Below are positions 53,450 through 61,444 of a DNA stretch of 64,000 nucleotides, in pieces. The notes below the pieces were generated by a model. The model worked only from the letters and a program-made list of their open reading frames with translations, was not told the origin of the DNA and did no database searches. How positions within the stretch are numbered: position 1 is the first letter of the stretch; each line of letters begins with the position of its first letter. The stretch is from Kibdelosporangium banguiense. GTDB lineage: Bacteria; Actinomycetota; Actinomycetes; Mycobacteriales; Pseudonocardiaceae. The position numbers were made by a program, and so were the translations under genes. The stretch spans positions 496,001 to 560,000 of the forward strand of contig NZ_JAGINW010000001.1 in the NCBI RefSeq assembly GCF_017876405.1. The letters are read 5' to 3'.

Positions 53450-53609
53450 GGGTGTTTTCGGTCACTCCAGGTGCGCCTTCGGTTACGGCTTGGCCACATC
53501 ACGACACCAGCTCCGACTCGACCAGGGCAACTGTTTAGGTTCCTGGGCCGATTGCCTCCACTCTGTGGGAGTCACACCTCTCGTCCCCACAGGCTGGAAA
53601 GTAGGAACC

Positions 53610-54161
53610 GTGAAAACCGTCGGACTGGCGGTCGCCGCGTGCGCGCTCGTCGCGCTGGCGACTGGGTGTGGCGCAGGTGTGATGAGCAGCGCGAGCGCGA
53701 CCGGCGTGTCGCCGGTGGCCGCGCCGACACGCAACGGCGAGGTGCCCGTCGCGATCGCCGACCGGCCCGCCAAGTTCGGTGAACGCCGCGCTGCCGGAGA
53801 TTCACTGCTGGTCACGCTCCCGGCGCCGAAATCGTTCGTGCCAGGCGAAAACGCGTACCCACGGGCACGCCGCGCCGTCGCGTTCGAGATCGCGATCGAG
53901 AACCAGGGCAGTCGCATCTACCGGCCGACGCAACTGCGGGTCACAGTGGTCACGCCAGATGGCCACACGGCGGATCCTGTGGTCGACAAGGCGCAGGGTT
54001 ACTCGGGTGGCGTCAGCGCCGACATCGAGGTGCCGTCCGGGAAGAGCACCAAACTGACGCTCGCGTTCGCGATGCCTCAGGACCCGGTGGACGTGCGGGT
54101 GCTCATCCAGCCGGACGTGGCCGCGGCCGGTGCTCGCGCCGAGTTCGAGGGCAGTGCCTGA
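53610..54161 (+). CDS. Secreted lipoprotein, DUF4352-like
   Basis: 183 residues from the GTG at 53610, behind AGGAACC; the longer frame has no signal peptide. The lipobox is VALATGC. After a variable linker the domain AVAFEIAIENQGSRIYRPTQ, then LRVTVVTPDGHTADPVVDKA and KLTLAFAMPQDPVDVRVLI, has the immunoglobulin-like order of DUF4352 lipoproteins. Surface protein, role unknown. A 7-bp hairpin (CTGTGGG/CCCACAG, 53573-53592) sits just before the ribosome site and might affect translation. Bcp follows 20 bases later. Confidence 0.75.
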   Translation: MKTVGLAVAACALVALATGCGAGVMSSASATGVSPVAAPTRNGEVPVAIADRPAKFGERRAAGDSLLVTLPAPKSFVPGENAYPRARRAVAFEIAIENQGSRIYRPTQLRVTVVTPDGHTADPVVDKAQGYSGGVSADIEVPSGKSTKLTLAFAMPQDPVDVRVLIQPDVAAAGARAEFEGSA

Positions 54162-54181
54162 GCCGGGTAACTTGTCCCGAC

Positions 54182-54655
54182 ATGAGTGAGCAGAGCAGGC
54201 TGGCCGCCGGCGATCCGGCACCCGGGTTCACCCTCCCGGACAGCACCGGCAAGCAGGTGTCGCTGTCGGACTACCGCGGCCGTTCGGTTGTCGTCTACTT
54301 CTACCCCGCGGCCGGTACACCGGGGTGCACCAAGCAGGCGTGCGACTTCCGGGACAACCTTGCCGAGCTCAACGACGCCGGTTTCGACGTGCTCGGCATC
54401 TCCCCGGACAGCCCGGCCAAGCTGGCGAAGTTCGTCGAGGCCGAGGGACTGACGTTCCCGCTGCTGTCCGACGCCGACCGCGCGGTGATGACCGAGTGGG
54501 GCGCGTTCGGTGAGAAGCAGAACTACGGGCGGACCGTGATGGGTGTGATCCGGTCCACTTTCATCGTCGACGGCGACGGCAAGATCGCCAAGGCCTCGTA
54601 CAACGTCCGCGCCACCGGGCACGTCGCCAAACTACGCAAGGACCTGGGCGTCTGA
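54182..54655 (+). CDS. bcp: Thiol peroxidase / peroxiredoxin Bcp
   Basis: 157 residues from the ATG at 54182. PrxQ/Bcp-type peroxiredoxin: FTLPDSTGKQVSLSDYRGRS, VVVYFYPAAGTPGCTKQACD (peroxidatic Cys in TPGCT; a second Cys five residues later as in PrxQ), LGISPDSPAKLAKFVEAEGL and FPLLSDADRAVMTEWGAFGE. Cytosolic reduction of hydroperoxides using thioredoxin. Length is typical. It lies behind the DUF4352-like lipoprotein and ends at a hairpin terminator. Confidence 0.94.
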   Translation: MSEQSRLAAGDPAPGFTLPDSTGKQVSLSDYRGRSVVVYFYPAAGTPGCTKQACDFRDNLAELNDAGFDVLGISPDSPAKLAKFVEAEGLTFPLLSDADRAVMTEWGAFGEKQNYGRTVMGVIRSTFIVDGDGKIAKASYNVRATGHVAKLRKDLGV

Positions 54656-54662
54656 AGCCGGC

Positions 54663-54691
54663 CGGGGTGGCCCGAATCGCGCGCCACCCCG
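54663..54691 (+). terminator. Hairpin after bcp
   Basis: CGGGGTGGC and GCCACCCCG form a 9-bp stem with an 11-base loop, 8 bases past the bcp stop. It shares the GGGGTGGCCCGA core with the hairpin at 47705. Confidence 0.8.
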
Positions 54692-54827
54692 CTGCCGAGT
54701 GCTGGGGAGAAGAAAACCCGGCGCCGGCTCAACCATCGGGCCAGGTTCGGCGTTAACCCCCTGATCTGCGCAAAGGTTGAGTGTCAGCGCCGTCAACCTG
54801 CGGTTGTACCTCGGGCGTTTCCGGGGC

Positions 54828-55742
54828 ATGAGGCGCACACAATGGGCACTAGTCATGGCCATCGTGCTGGGGGTCGCCGGCTGCTCGACACACGCTGCGC
54901 AGGGTCCCACACAGGAACTGCCGTTGCTCACGGCCACCGTCGAAGCATCGCAGCCGTCGTCTGAATTGCCGACGCCAGTAGCTGAACCACCAGGGCACAA
55001 TTCGAACCAAGGCCCCGGATCACCGCAAACACGGCCGCGTATCGACGTTGCTGTGCAGCCGTCGGTGCGACTGGTGTCCAGGTCGGCGGTGGCGTCGGCT
55101 GTAGTCGTCGACCGGGAGACCGGCGACACGATCCTCGCCGAGAACGCCGACCGGCCGTTCGCCGCCGGGTCCCTGGTCAAACTTCTGATCGGGTGGGACG
55201 CGCTGCATCGCCACCGCGGCGACAAAATGGTGCGGGACCGGGTCTTCAAGATGATCCAGGCCAGCGACGACCCGACTGCCAGCAGTTTCTGGGTCTCCGA
55301 GGGCGGGACCTCGATCATCACCCGGACGCGCACGGTGATGGGCCTGAGGTCGACTGAGCCACCTGTGCCCAGCACCCGATGGGGCAACACCACGGTCACT
55401 GCGAACGACATGGCCCGGATCTACGACTACATCATGACCCAGGCCGAAGAGTTCGAGCGGGACACGATCCTCGATGCGATGAAGACCGCGTCGAAGGCCG
55501 GAGCGGACGGTTTCAAACAGCATTTCGGGATTCCGTCGGCGACCAAGCCGCCCTGGGCGGTCAAACAGGCCTGGGCAACCGACTCGGAGGACCACAGACT
55601 GACCCACAGCACCGGGTTCGTCGGCGAGAACCTGCGGTATGTGGTCATCGTGCTCACCGAGCACCCTCCTGGGCAAAGCTGGGACGTGGCAACCAGGTCG
55701 GTGACCGCCGGCGCGGCGGCCATCATGTCGAAACTGGAATGA
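54828..55742 (+). CDS. Beta-lactamase-like serine hydrolase lipoprotein
   Basis: 304 residues from the ATG at 54828. The signal peptide ends in the lipobox GVAGC. After a ~60-residue Pro/Gln linker comes a penicillin-binding fold with the SxxK motif in AAGSLVKLLIGW, an SDD triad in MIQASDDPTASSFW in place of SDN, and THSTGFVG in place of KTG. The Lys of KTG appears replaced, so true beta-lactamase activity is doubtful. It may be an inactive homologue or a peptidase. Exported and membrane-anchored. The stop is 2 bases from the convergent monooxygenase stop. Confidence 0.78.
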   Translation: MRRTQWALVMAIVLGVAGCSTHAAQGPTQELPLLTATVEASQPSSELPTPVAEPPGHNSNQGPGSPQTRPRIDVAVQPSVRLVSRSAVASAVVVDRETGDTILAENADRPFAAGSLVKLLIGWDALHRHRGDKMVRDRVFKMIQASDDPTASSFWVSEGGTSIITRTRTVMGLRSTEPPVPSTRWGNTTVTANDMARIYDYIMTQAEEFERDTILDAMKTASKAGADGFKQHFGIPSATKPPWAVKQAWATDSEDHRLTHSTGFVGENLRYVVIVLTEHPPGQSWDVATRSVTAGAAAIMSKLE

Positions 55743-55743
55743 A

Positions 55744-56877
55744 CTAGCTGGGCGGCGCCCAGTTGTAGATGGTCGTGAACGAACGCAACATGGCCGACGT
55801 GGGTACCAGGCTGAGCAGTTTGTCCCGGGCTGCGGCCGCCACCGCGGACTTCACCAGCCCGGTTCGGCCAGCCATCCTGGACATCCGCGAGATCGCCTGA
55901 GTCCGCGGCCGGCGCAGGCTGTCGTAACGAGCCAGTACCGCCGGAATGTCGTTGTTCTTGGCAAGCGCGCCGAGCGTCACGGCGTCCTCAAGCGCCTGGC
56001 ACGCTCCTTGGCCCATGTTCGGGGTCATCGCGTGCGCGGCGTCGCCGACGAGCACGACCGGACCGTGCACATAGGATCGGAGGTTGGGCATGTAGTAAAG
56101 GTCGTGCCGGAGGATATTGTCCGGCGACACTTCGCTCAGTAGCCGTGGGATCGGGTCGGCCCAATGACCGAACCGCCTACACAGCTCCGCGAGTTCACCA
56201 TCAGGGCTCGTCACTCCTGGCTCCGCCAGTGCGCCGGCAAAGAAATACACCTGGTCCTTGGGCAGCTGCACCACGCCGACCTCCTCGCCACGGCCCCAGA
56301 ATTCGCCCATCAGATCGAGTTGCCTGCCGGGACGGTCCAGGACTGTGCGCCACGCGGTGGCTCCAAAAGAGACCGGTTCACTGTCCGGCCAGAACTGTCC
56401 ACGTACGACACTGCGCAGGCCGTCCGCGCCGACCAGCAGGTCGGCTTTGGACTCCCCGCCGGAGTGCGTGACGACAACTCCGTCGCCGTCCGGCCCCGCG
56501 CCAGTGATCTTGGTGCCGGTACGCAGGACGCCGTCCGGGAGGCTCTCCACGAGAGCCGTATGGAGTTCCGCCCGGTGCAGGGCCACCGCAGAGCCGAAGC
56601 GCCGCTCGAGTTCGGTGGTATCCGCGCGGATCAACCAGCGGCCGCGCCGATCTCGGATACCGCCGGTAGCTTCGATCAGCCCGACCGACCGGATCCGATC
56701 CCCCAGCCCGATGTGGTCGAGTGCACGCAACGCGTTGGGCCAAATCGTGATTCCGGCGCCGACTTCGCCGAGTTCGGGTGCCTGTTCGAACACTTCGACC
56801 TGCCAGCCGGCCCGGGACAGGGCAATCGCTGTGGCCAGCCCGCCGATTCCACCGCCCACGATCGCCGCGGTTCGCAT
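55744..56877 (-). CDS. FAD-dependent monooxygenase (aromatic hydroxylase family)
   Basis: 377 residues from the ATG at 56877, behind GAGGAGGTAGCC. FAD-binding GGGIGGLATAIALSRAG, then VFEQAPELGEVGAGITIWPN, is typical of salicylate/3-hydroxybenzoate 6-hydroxylase-like proteins. DLLVGADGLRSVVR (the DG motif) and LVGDAAHAMTPNMGQGACQA (the GD motif, flavin ribityl contact) complete the family signature. It uses NAD(P)H and O2 to hydroxylate an aromatic or related substrate. It is divergent from a TetR gene with two perfect palindromes between them. Confidence 0.92.
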   Translation of the reverse strand: MRTAAIVGGGIGGLATAIALSRAGWQVEVFEQAPELGEVGAGITIWPNALRALDHIGLGDRIRSVGLIEATGGIRDRRGRWLIRADTTELERRFGSAVALHRAELHTALVESLPDGVLRTGTKITGAGPDGDGVVVTHSGGESKADLLVGADGLRSVVRGQFWPDSEPVSFGATAWRTVLDRPGRQLDLMGEFWGRGEEVGVVQLPKDQVYFFAGALAEPGVTSPDGELAELCRRFGHWADPIPRLLSEVSPDNILRHDLYYMPNLRSYVHGPVVLVGDAAHAMTPNMGQGACQALEDAVTLGALAKNNDIPAVLARYDSLRRPRTQAISRMSRMAGRTGLVKSAVAAAARDKLLSLVPTSAMLRSFTTIYNWAPPS

Positions 56878-56886
56878 GGCTACCTC

Positions 56887-56920
56887 CTCTACATCTGTAG
56901 AGGACTCTACACTTGTAGAG
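56887..56920. promoter_or_regulatory. Two tandem 16-bp operator palindromes
   Basis: CTCTACATCTGTAGAG (56887-56902) and CTCTACACTTGTAGAG (56905-56920) each consist of CTCTACA and TGTAGAG arms with a 2-base centre, 18 bases apart. The first overlaps the monooxygenase ribosome site; the second touches the GTG of the TetR gene. They are almost certainly TetR operators for both genes. Confidence 0.85.
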
Positions 56921-57480
56921 TGTCGGATCGACGGGCGGAACTGGCAGACGCGGCGATAGTCACACTCGCGCGTGAAGGCATGCGGGGGTTGACGCACCGC
57001 GCGGTGGACCGCGCGGCTCAGGTCGCAGAGGGGTCGACGTCGTACTACTTCCGGACCCGGGAGGCGCTCCTGGTGGGCACCCTCGACCGGCTCGCCGAAC
57101 TGACCAACGCCGAAATCACGGCTACGAGCGCGACCGACCTCGACTCGGTCGCCGCTCTGATCGAGCACTGGCTGACCGCGGGACGCGATCGCATGCTGGC
57201 CCGTTTCGAGCTGACCCTGGAATCCACCAGGCGGCCCACTTTGCGAGCCGCCATGCACCGCCTCGGCGGAGAGTTCCGCGCCAAGGCAGAGACCGTGCTG
57301 ACCGACGCAGGCGTCCCGGACGCGAAACGGCGCGCGGCGAACCTGGTGGCCCATATCGACGGCCTAGTCTTCGACCAGCTCGCCGAGGTCGGCCCGGTCC
57401 GGTCGCGCGCCGACCTGTTCGACGCGATCACCCCGCTATTCGCCGCGGCCTTCCGCGGCGACACGCAACTGTCGATCTAG
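56920..57480 (+). CDS. TetR-family repressor of the divergent monooxygenase
   Basis: 186 residues from the GTG at 56920; the longer frame runs antisense through the monooxygenase. No ribosome site precedes the GTG, so the mRNA is probably leaderless. The HTH is LADAAIVTLAREGMRGLTHR, then AVDRAAQVAEGSTSYYFRTR. The C-terminus resembles TetR_C ligand domains (LIEHWLTAGRDRMLARFELT). The second operator overlaps its start codon, indicating autorepression together with repression of the monooxygenase. Confidence 0.9.
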   Translation: MSDRRAELADAAIVTLAREGMRGLTHRAVDRAAQVAEGSTSYYFRTREALLVGTLDRLAELTNAEITATSATDLDSVAALIEHWLTAGRDRMLARFELTLESTRRPTLRAAMHRLGGEFRAKAETVLTDAGVPDAKRRAANLVAHIDGLVFDQLAEVGPVRSRADLFDAITPLFAAAFRGDTQLSI

Positions 57481-57525
57481 GCCATTTCACGCGGCCCGGC
57501 CCTGGCACCATCAGCGAGCCGCTCA

Positions 57526-57540
57526 AATACCGTCGGTATT
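57526..57540. repeat. Perfect 15-bp palindrome between convergent genes
   Basis: AATACCG-T-CGGTATT lies between the stops of the TetR gene and rdgB. The one-base centre is too tight for an RNA hairpin at full length but could be a protein site or a weak terminator core. Confidence 0.4.
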
Positions 57541-57567
57541 CGTGGCGCCCGGCTTCGATGCCCGGCC

Positions 57568-58182
57568 CTAAACCTGGTCGGCGAACGCCCGCAGGTGCGG
57601 GAGCAGCAGTTTGAGGGCGCGGCCGCGGTGCGAAATCCGGTCCTTCTCGGCCGACTCGAGTTCAGCCGACGTCCGGGTGTCGCCTTCCGGCACAAAGATC
57701 GGGTCGTATCCGAAGCCGTTCGTGCCGAGCGGCTTGCGCACGATCCGGCCCGGCCACACGCCGCGGACCACGACGTCCGGCTGCTCGGGCACGACGAAGG
57801 CGACGGCGCACACGAAGGCCCCTCCTCTTCGCTCGTCCGGGACGTCCCCCAACTGGCTCAGCACGAGCTCCAGGTTGGCTGTGTCGTCGCCGTGCCCACC
57901 GGCCCACCGTGCCGAGAGCACGCCGGGCATTCCGTTGAGCGCGTCGACCTCGAGGCCGGAGTCGTCAGCGATCGCGGGCAGGCCCGTCGCCTGGACCGCG
58001 TCGCGCGCCTTGGCGTGCGCGTTCTCCTCGAACGTCGCACCCGTCTCGGGAGCCTCGGGATACTCCGGGACCTCGTTCAGGCCGACGATCTCGATACCCG
58101 AAATACCGGCGGTATCCAGAATCCGGCGGAGTTCGACAAGCTTCTTGGCGTTGCGAGTCGCCAGCAGTACCCGCCGGGTCAC
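57568..58182 (-). CDS. rdgB: Non-canonical purine NTP pyrophosphatase (dITP/XTP)
   Basis: 204 residues from the GTG at 58182, overlapping the rph stop as GTGA. Ham1/RdgB family: [17 protein letters not shown] (substrate SxNxxK equivalent TRNAKK), [37 protein letters not shown] (metal and catalytic Asp) and [13 protein letters not shown]. It hydrolyses ITP, dITP and XTP to monophosphates, protecting DNA. The rph-rdgB pair is conserved across actinobacteria. Confidence 0.95.
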   Translation of the reverse strand: MTRRVLLATRNAKKLVELRRILDTAGISGIEIVGLNEVPEYPEAPETGATFEENAHAKARDAVQATGLPAIADDSGLEVDALNGMPGVLSARWAGGHGDDTANLELVLSQLGDVPDERRGGAFVCAVAFVVPEQPDVVVRGVWPGRIVRKPLGTNGFGYDPIFVPEGDTRTSAELESAEKDRISHRGRALKLLLPHLRAFADQV

Positions 58183-58958
58183 GACTTGGCCTTGGACTTC
58201 TTGCGCGGCATCGGCTCGGGCAGTTCGCCCGGGTACGGCTCGGCGAGCGCCTCGGCCTGCAGCCGGCAGAGCTTCTCGGTGCCCTGCAGCGCCAGGTCCA
58301 GCATCTGGTCCAGGGTCGAACGGGCGAAGGTGGCTCCCTCACCGGTCCCCTGCACCTCGACCAGGGTGCCCACATCGGTGGCCACCACGTTCATGTCGAC
58401 CTCGGCGATGGAGTCCTCTTCGTAGGGCAGGTCCAGCCGGACCCGTCCGTTGACCACCCCCACGCTGACCGCGGCGATCGCGCACGACAGCGGCTTCGGA
58501 TCAGCGAGCCGGTCCGCCGCGGCGAGCCACGTGATGGCGTCGGCCAACGCGACGTACGCACCGGTGATCGCGGCGGTCCTCGTACCACCGTCTGCCTGGA
58601 TCACGTCACAGTCGATCATGATCGTGTTCTCGCCGAGCGCCGACAGGTCGATGCAGGCCCGCAACGAGCGGCCGATCAGCCGGCTGATCTCGTGCGTACG
58701 GCCGCCGACGCGTCCCTTGACCGACTCCCGGTCGCCTCGGGTGTTGGTCGCCGAGGGCAGCATCGCGTACTCGGCGGTCACCCAGCCGAGCCCGGATCCG
58801 ATCCGCCACCGCGGCACGCCCTCGCTGACACTCGCCGCGCAAAGCACCTTGGTGTTGCCGAACTCCACCAGCACCGATCCGGCTGGCCACTTCTGAAAGC
58901 CCCTGGTGATGCGGACTTCCCTGAGTTCGTCGTCGTTCCTGCCGTCAGTTCGCGCCAC
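58179..58958 (-). CDS. rph: Ribonuclease PH
   Basis: 259 residues from the GTG at 58958. [20 protein letters not shown] is the standard start; [20 protein letters not shown] contains the phosphate-binding Arg residues, and [20 protein letters not shown] and [20 protein letters not shown] complete the core. It trims tRNA 3' ends by phosphorolysis. The C-terminus has a Lys-rich tail ([10 protein letters not shown]). Upstream gene of rdgB with a 4-base overlap. Confidence 0.96.
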   Translation of the reverse strand: MARTDGRNDDELREVRITRGFQKWPAGSVLVEFGNTKVLCAASVSEGVPRWRIGSGLGWVTAEYAMLPSATNTRGDRESVKGRVGGRTHEISRLIGRSLRACIDLSALGENTIMIDCDVIQADGGTRTAAITGAYVALADAITWLAAADRLADPKPLSCAIAAVSVGVVNGRVRLDLPYEEDSIAEVDMNVVATDVGTLVEVQGTGEGATFARSTLDQMLDLALQGTEKLCRLQAEALAEPYPGELPEPMPRKKSKAKS

Positions 58959-59054
58959 ATGGCCACCCTACGACCCAGGCGGCCGAAGCCCGGCGCTGGC
59001 TCTTGTGTTGCGCCTGTCTGCTCTCATACGTGGAGATCATGCCGATACACCACG

Positions 59055-59077
59055 TTGAACTGTAGGGATCTACACTG
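59055..59077. promoter_or_regulatory. Crp-type site upstream of the Crp-family gene
   Basis: TTGAACTGTA followed by GGGATC and TACACTG. TGTA-N8-CACT is half-matched to the Crp/Fnr pattern TGTG-N8-CACA, and the block aligns over 23 bases with 59765-59787. It ends 6 bases before the ATG at 59084, suggesting autoregulation. Confidence 0.5.
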
Positions 59078-59083
59078 TTGAAG

Positions 59084-59749
59084 ATGCAGGACGACATCCC
59101 GGCCGCGAAGGACTTCCTGACTCAGGCGCAGCGCCGCGCCCTGGAGGCCCTCGGCACTGAGGTGTCGTTCCCACCTGGGGACACGGTGTTCCGCGAAGGC
59201 CAGCCCTCACGGTCGGTCGTGATGGTCAAAGAGGGCAACGTCCGGATCCTCAAGCACGCCCCCGACGGCACGGAGATCCCGCTCGCGACACGAGGGGTCG
59301 GCGAGATCCTTGGTGACGAGGGCGTACTGGCAGACGTGGTCCGCTACGCCACCATCACCACCATCACCGAGGTCATAGGGGTCGACATCGGCGCACGGGC
59401 ACTGCTGGACTTCGTCGACGAGGAGAGGCTGTGGCAAGCCTTCTACCGGCAGGCCATAGACCGGCGCTACGAGTCGGACGACAAGCGGATCCTGGTCGCT
59501 CAGTATGACGTACGGGAGCGGTTGGCAGACCATCTGCTGGATCAGGTCCAGCGGCTGGGTACCCCGGAAGGGGACGACTGGGTCGTTGAGGGAGCCTCGC
59601 AGGAGGAGCTCGCCAAGGCGATCACGGCGTCCCGTGAAGCAGTGGCCGTCGAGCTGCGGAAGTTCAGGCGTGAAGGCCTTCTAACCACAGCTCGACGCAA
59701 AGTTGTGTTACACGATCTCAGAGCTTTGAAGAGTATCTTGCCCAGCTAG
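59084..59749 (+). CDS. Crp/Fnr-family transcriptional regulator
   Basis: 221 residues from the ATG at 59084 (a TTG at 59078 is also in frame). The N-terminal cyclic-nucleotide-type domain (~20-125) has FPPGDTVFREGQPSRSVVMV, VKEGNVRILKHAPDG and the phosphate-cassette-like GEILGDEGVLADVVRYATIT. The usual RSA is RYA, so ligand binding may differ from cAMP. The C-terminal winged HTH (~150-215) is VEGASQEELAKAITASREAV, then AVELRKFRREGLL. It probably controls itself and the two-gene unit downstream through the paired sites at 59055 and 59765. Confidence 0.87.
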   Translation: MQDDIPAAKDFLTQAQRRALEALGTEVSFPPGDTVFREGQPSRSVVMVKEGNVRILKHAPDGTEIPLATRGVGEILGDEGVLADVVRYATITTITEVIGVDIGARALLDFVDEERLWQAFYRQAIDRRYESDDKRILVAQYDVRERLADHLLDQVQRLGTPEGDDWVVEGASQEELAKAITASREAVAVELRKFRREGLLTTARRKVVLHDLRALKSILPS

Positions 59750-59764
59750 ATATAGACATCCATC

Positions 59765-59787
59765 TTCAACTGTGCAGTAATACACAG
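59765..59787. promoter_or_regulatory. Crp-type site upstream of the 118-aa gene
   Basis: TTCAACTGTG, CAGTAA, TACACAG: contains a full TGTG-N8-CACA Crp-type palindrome. It shares TT(G/C)AACTGT and TACAC(T/A)G at equal spacing with the site before the Crp-family gene. Confidence 0.6.
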
Positions 59788-59809
59788 AGAAGGATGGAGT
59801 GATGCGATT

Positions 59810-60166
59810 ATGGTGATGACAATGTCAGACGAGGACGCCACTCCAGCACATTTCGACGACGCCGACCTCGGTGGTCCGCTCCAGGTCCTGTGGCAGGTCT
59901 GGAACCCGGAGCACGAGGTGATGCGTCAGAAGGAACTGGACCATTTCGCACATGCCTACGAGCGCCAGATCAAGGAGCTGAGCAACCACCACCTGGCCGG
60001 TGAATACGACCGGGCCGCCAACGAAGCAGTCGACATGATGAGCATCTCGCTGAACTACATGCGGATGCTCGGCTACTCGCCCTCCAAGATCGCGCAGACG
60101 ATAACCGATCGCGCGAAGCTTCGGATGGAGGGCCAGACAAAGGAGATCCTCCGGAACTATCCGTGA
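59810..60166 (+). CDS. Unknown 118-aa helical protein
   Basis: 118 residues from the ATG at 59810; the ATG at 59822 (MSDEDATPAHF) is an alternative. The ribosome site AAGGATGGAG lies upstream. After an acidic N-terminus the protein is almost wholly helical: HEVMRQKELDHFAHAYERQI, then KELSNHHLAGEYDRAANEAV and DMMSISLNYMRMLGYSPSKI. The EYDRAANEAVDMM spacing recalls the E/D clusters of all-alpha NTP pyrophosphatases (MazG-like), but this is weak. It is followed 42 bases later by the glycosyltransferase gene, probably in one transcript, and preceded by a Crp-type site. Confidence 0.7.
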   Translation: MVMTMSDEDATPAHFDDADLGGPLQVLWQVWNPEHEVMRQKELDHFAHAYERQIKELSNHHLAGEYDRAANEAVDMMSISLNYMRMLGYSPSKIAQTITDRAKLRMEGQTKEILRNYP

Positions 60167-60208
60167 TCGCACCCGTGTGACGGTGTGCCTTCCAGATCGG
60201 GGCAGACC

Positions 60209-61444
60209 ATGTCCGGCGAGACGAGCCTCAGGCAACCTCCAGAACCCGGCGTGGCCCAGCGGCCACTGACCTACCTGCTCGTCTGCGACGAATGGTCCCC
60301 GACCAAGGGCGGGATCTCGCAGTTCAACCGGCGGCTGGCCACGGCCCTGGCCGCCGCCGGGCACCGGACATGCTGCCTGGTGGAATCAGCGACGGACCGG
60401 GAGCGGCTGGATGCCCAGGAACGCGGCGTCAAGCTCATCACCGCGGCACACCCGCCCTCCGGGCCGAATCTCTTCGTCTTCGCCAGGGAGGTCGCCGCCG
60501 AGGACCCCAGCGTGGTGGTCGGGCACGACATCATCAGCGGATCGGCTGCGTGGACATGGGCACGGCAGTACCTCCCCAACGCCTCGCTGGTCCACATCGT
60601 GCACACCCCTTCGCGCATCGAGCCGTACAAGCGCGACGACGACGCGACCAGGCGCACGGAGGAACGCGAGCGCGTGACACGGCGGATCGCTTCGGACGCC
60701 GATGTCGTCGCCGCCGTCGGTCCAAGCCTGGCTCGTAGCACCGCCGCAATGGTGGGTGGCGGCATATCCGTCCTGCAGCTTGACCCTGGCATGGATGTTC
60801 CCGAGCAGATCGGTGATGGCCCCCGGGACGCACCGGCCAACCCGACGGTCCTCGTTTTCAGCCGCGGCGCCCACATCCAGCCGAAAGGCCTCGACATCGC
60901 CGCACACGCGGTCGCGGGCCTCGTCGTGCCCTACGGCAAGCCCCAACCGGACCTGCTCATCCGCGGCGCCCCAGTAGAGCGCTGCGACTGGCTGCGGCGT
61001 TACCTGGTCGACGAATCGCGCCTGTCACGCGGTCAGATCGACGTGCGCCCGTACACCGATGACCCCGACCAGCTCGACCGTGACCTGACTCGATCAATGC
61101 TCTGCGTCATGCCATCGCGTGCCGAGGGTTTCGGTCTGGCGGCGGTTGAGGCGATCGCGTTGGGCACGCCGGTGCGCGTGAGCGACAAGAGCGGGCTCGC
61201 CGAGACCCTCCGCTACCACCTGGGCTGGCTTGCCGAGCCCATGATCGTGGAGGTCGTGGACAACCTGGAGCAGGACGTGGCGCGCTGGCGGGCGGCGATT
61301 CAGCAGGTGCTGGACGATCCGATCGGCGCCTTCAAGTACGCCGCGGACATCCGCTCGAAACTCAAGGACGTGCTCCGATGGGACACGATGGCGGCCCGGC
61401 TCACCGCGGCGCTGGCGATCCCGGCTCAGCGGTGTCACCGGTGA
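60209..61444 (+). CDS. Glycosyltransferase family 4-like protein
   Basis: 411 residues from the ATG at 60209 (GGGG lies upstream); a GTG at 60185 adds 8 residues. GT-B fold of the GT4/GT1 type: the N-terminal YLLVCDEWSPTKGGISQFNR with the glycine loop, VLVFSRGAHIQPKGLDIAAH in mid-protein, and the donor-site pattern CVMPSRAEGFGLAAVEAIAL followed by GTPVRVSDKSGLAE, with the E-x7-E style acidic pair. It transfers a sugar from a nucleotide donor; acceptor unknown. Cytosolic. Its last 44 bases overlap the convergent cyclase-STAND gene. Confidence 0.85.
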   Translation: MSGETSLRQPPEPGVAQRPLTYLLVCDEWSPTKGGISQFNRRLATALAAAGHRTCCLVESATDRERLDAQERGVKLITAAHPPSGPNLFVFAREVAAEDPSVVVGHDIISGSAAWTWARQYLPNASLVHIVHTPSRIEPYKRDDDATRRTEERERVTRRIASDADVVAAVGPSLARSTAAMVGGGISVLQLDPGMDVPEQIGDGPRDAPANPTVLVFSRGAHIQPKGLDIAAHAVAGLVVPYGKPQPDLLIRGAPVERCDWLRRYLVDESRLSRGQIDVRPYTDDPDQLDRDLTRSMLCVMPSRAEGFGLAAVEAIALGTPVRVSDKSGLAETLRYHLGWLAEPMIVEVVDNLEQDVARWRAAIQQVLDDPIGAFKYAADIRSKLKDVLRWDTMAARLTAALAIPAQRCHR

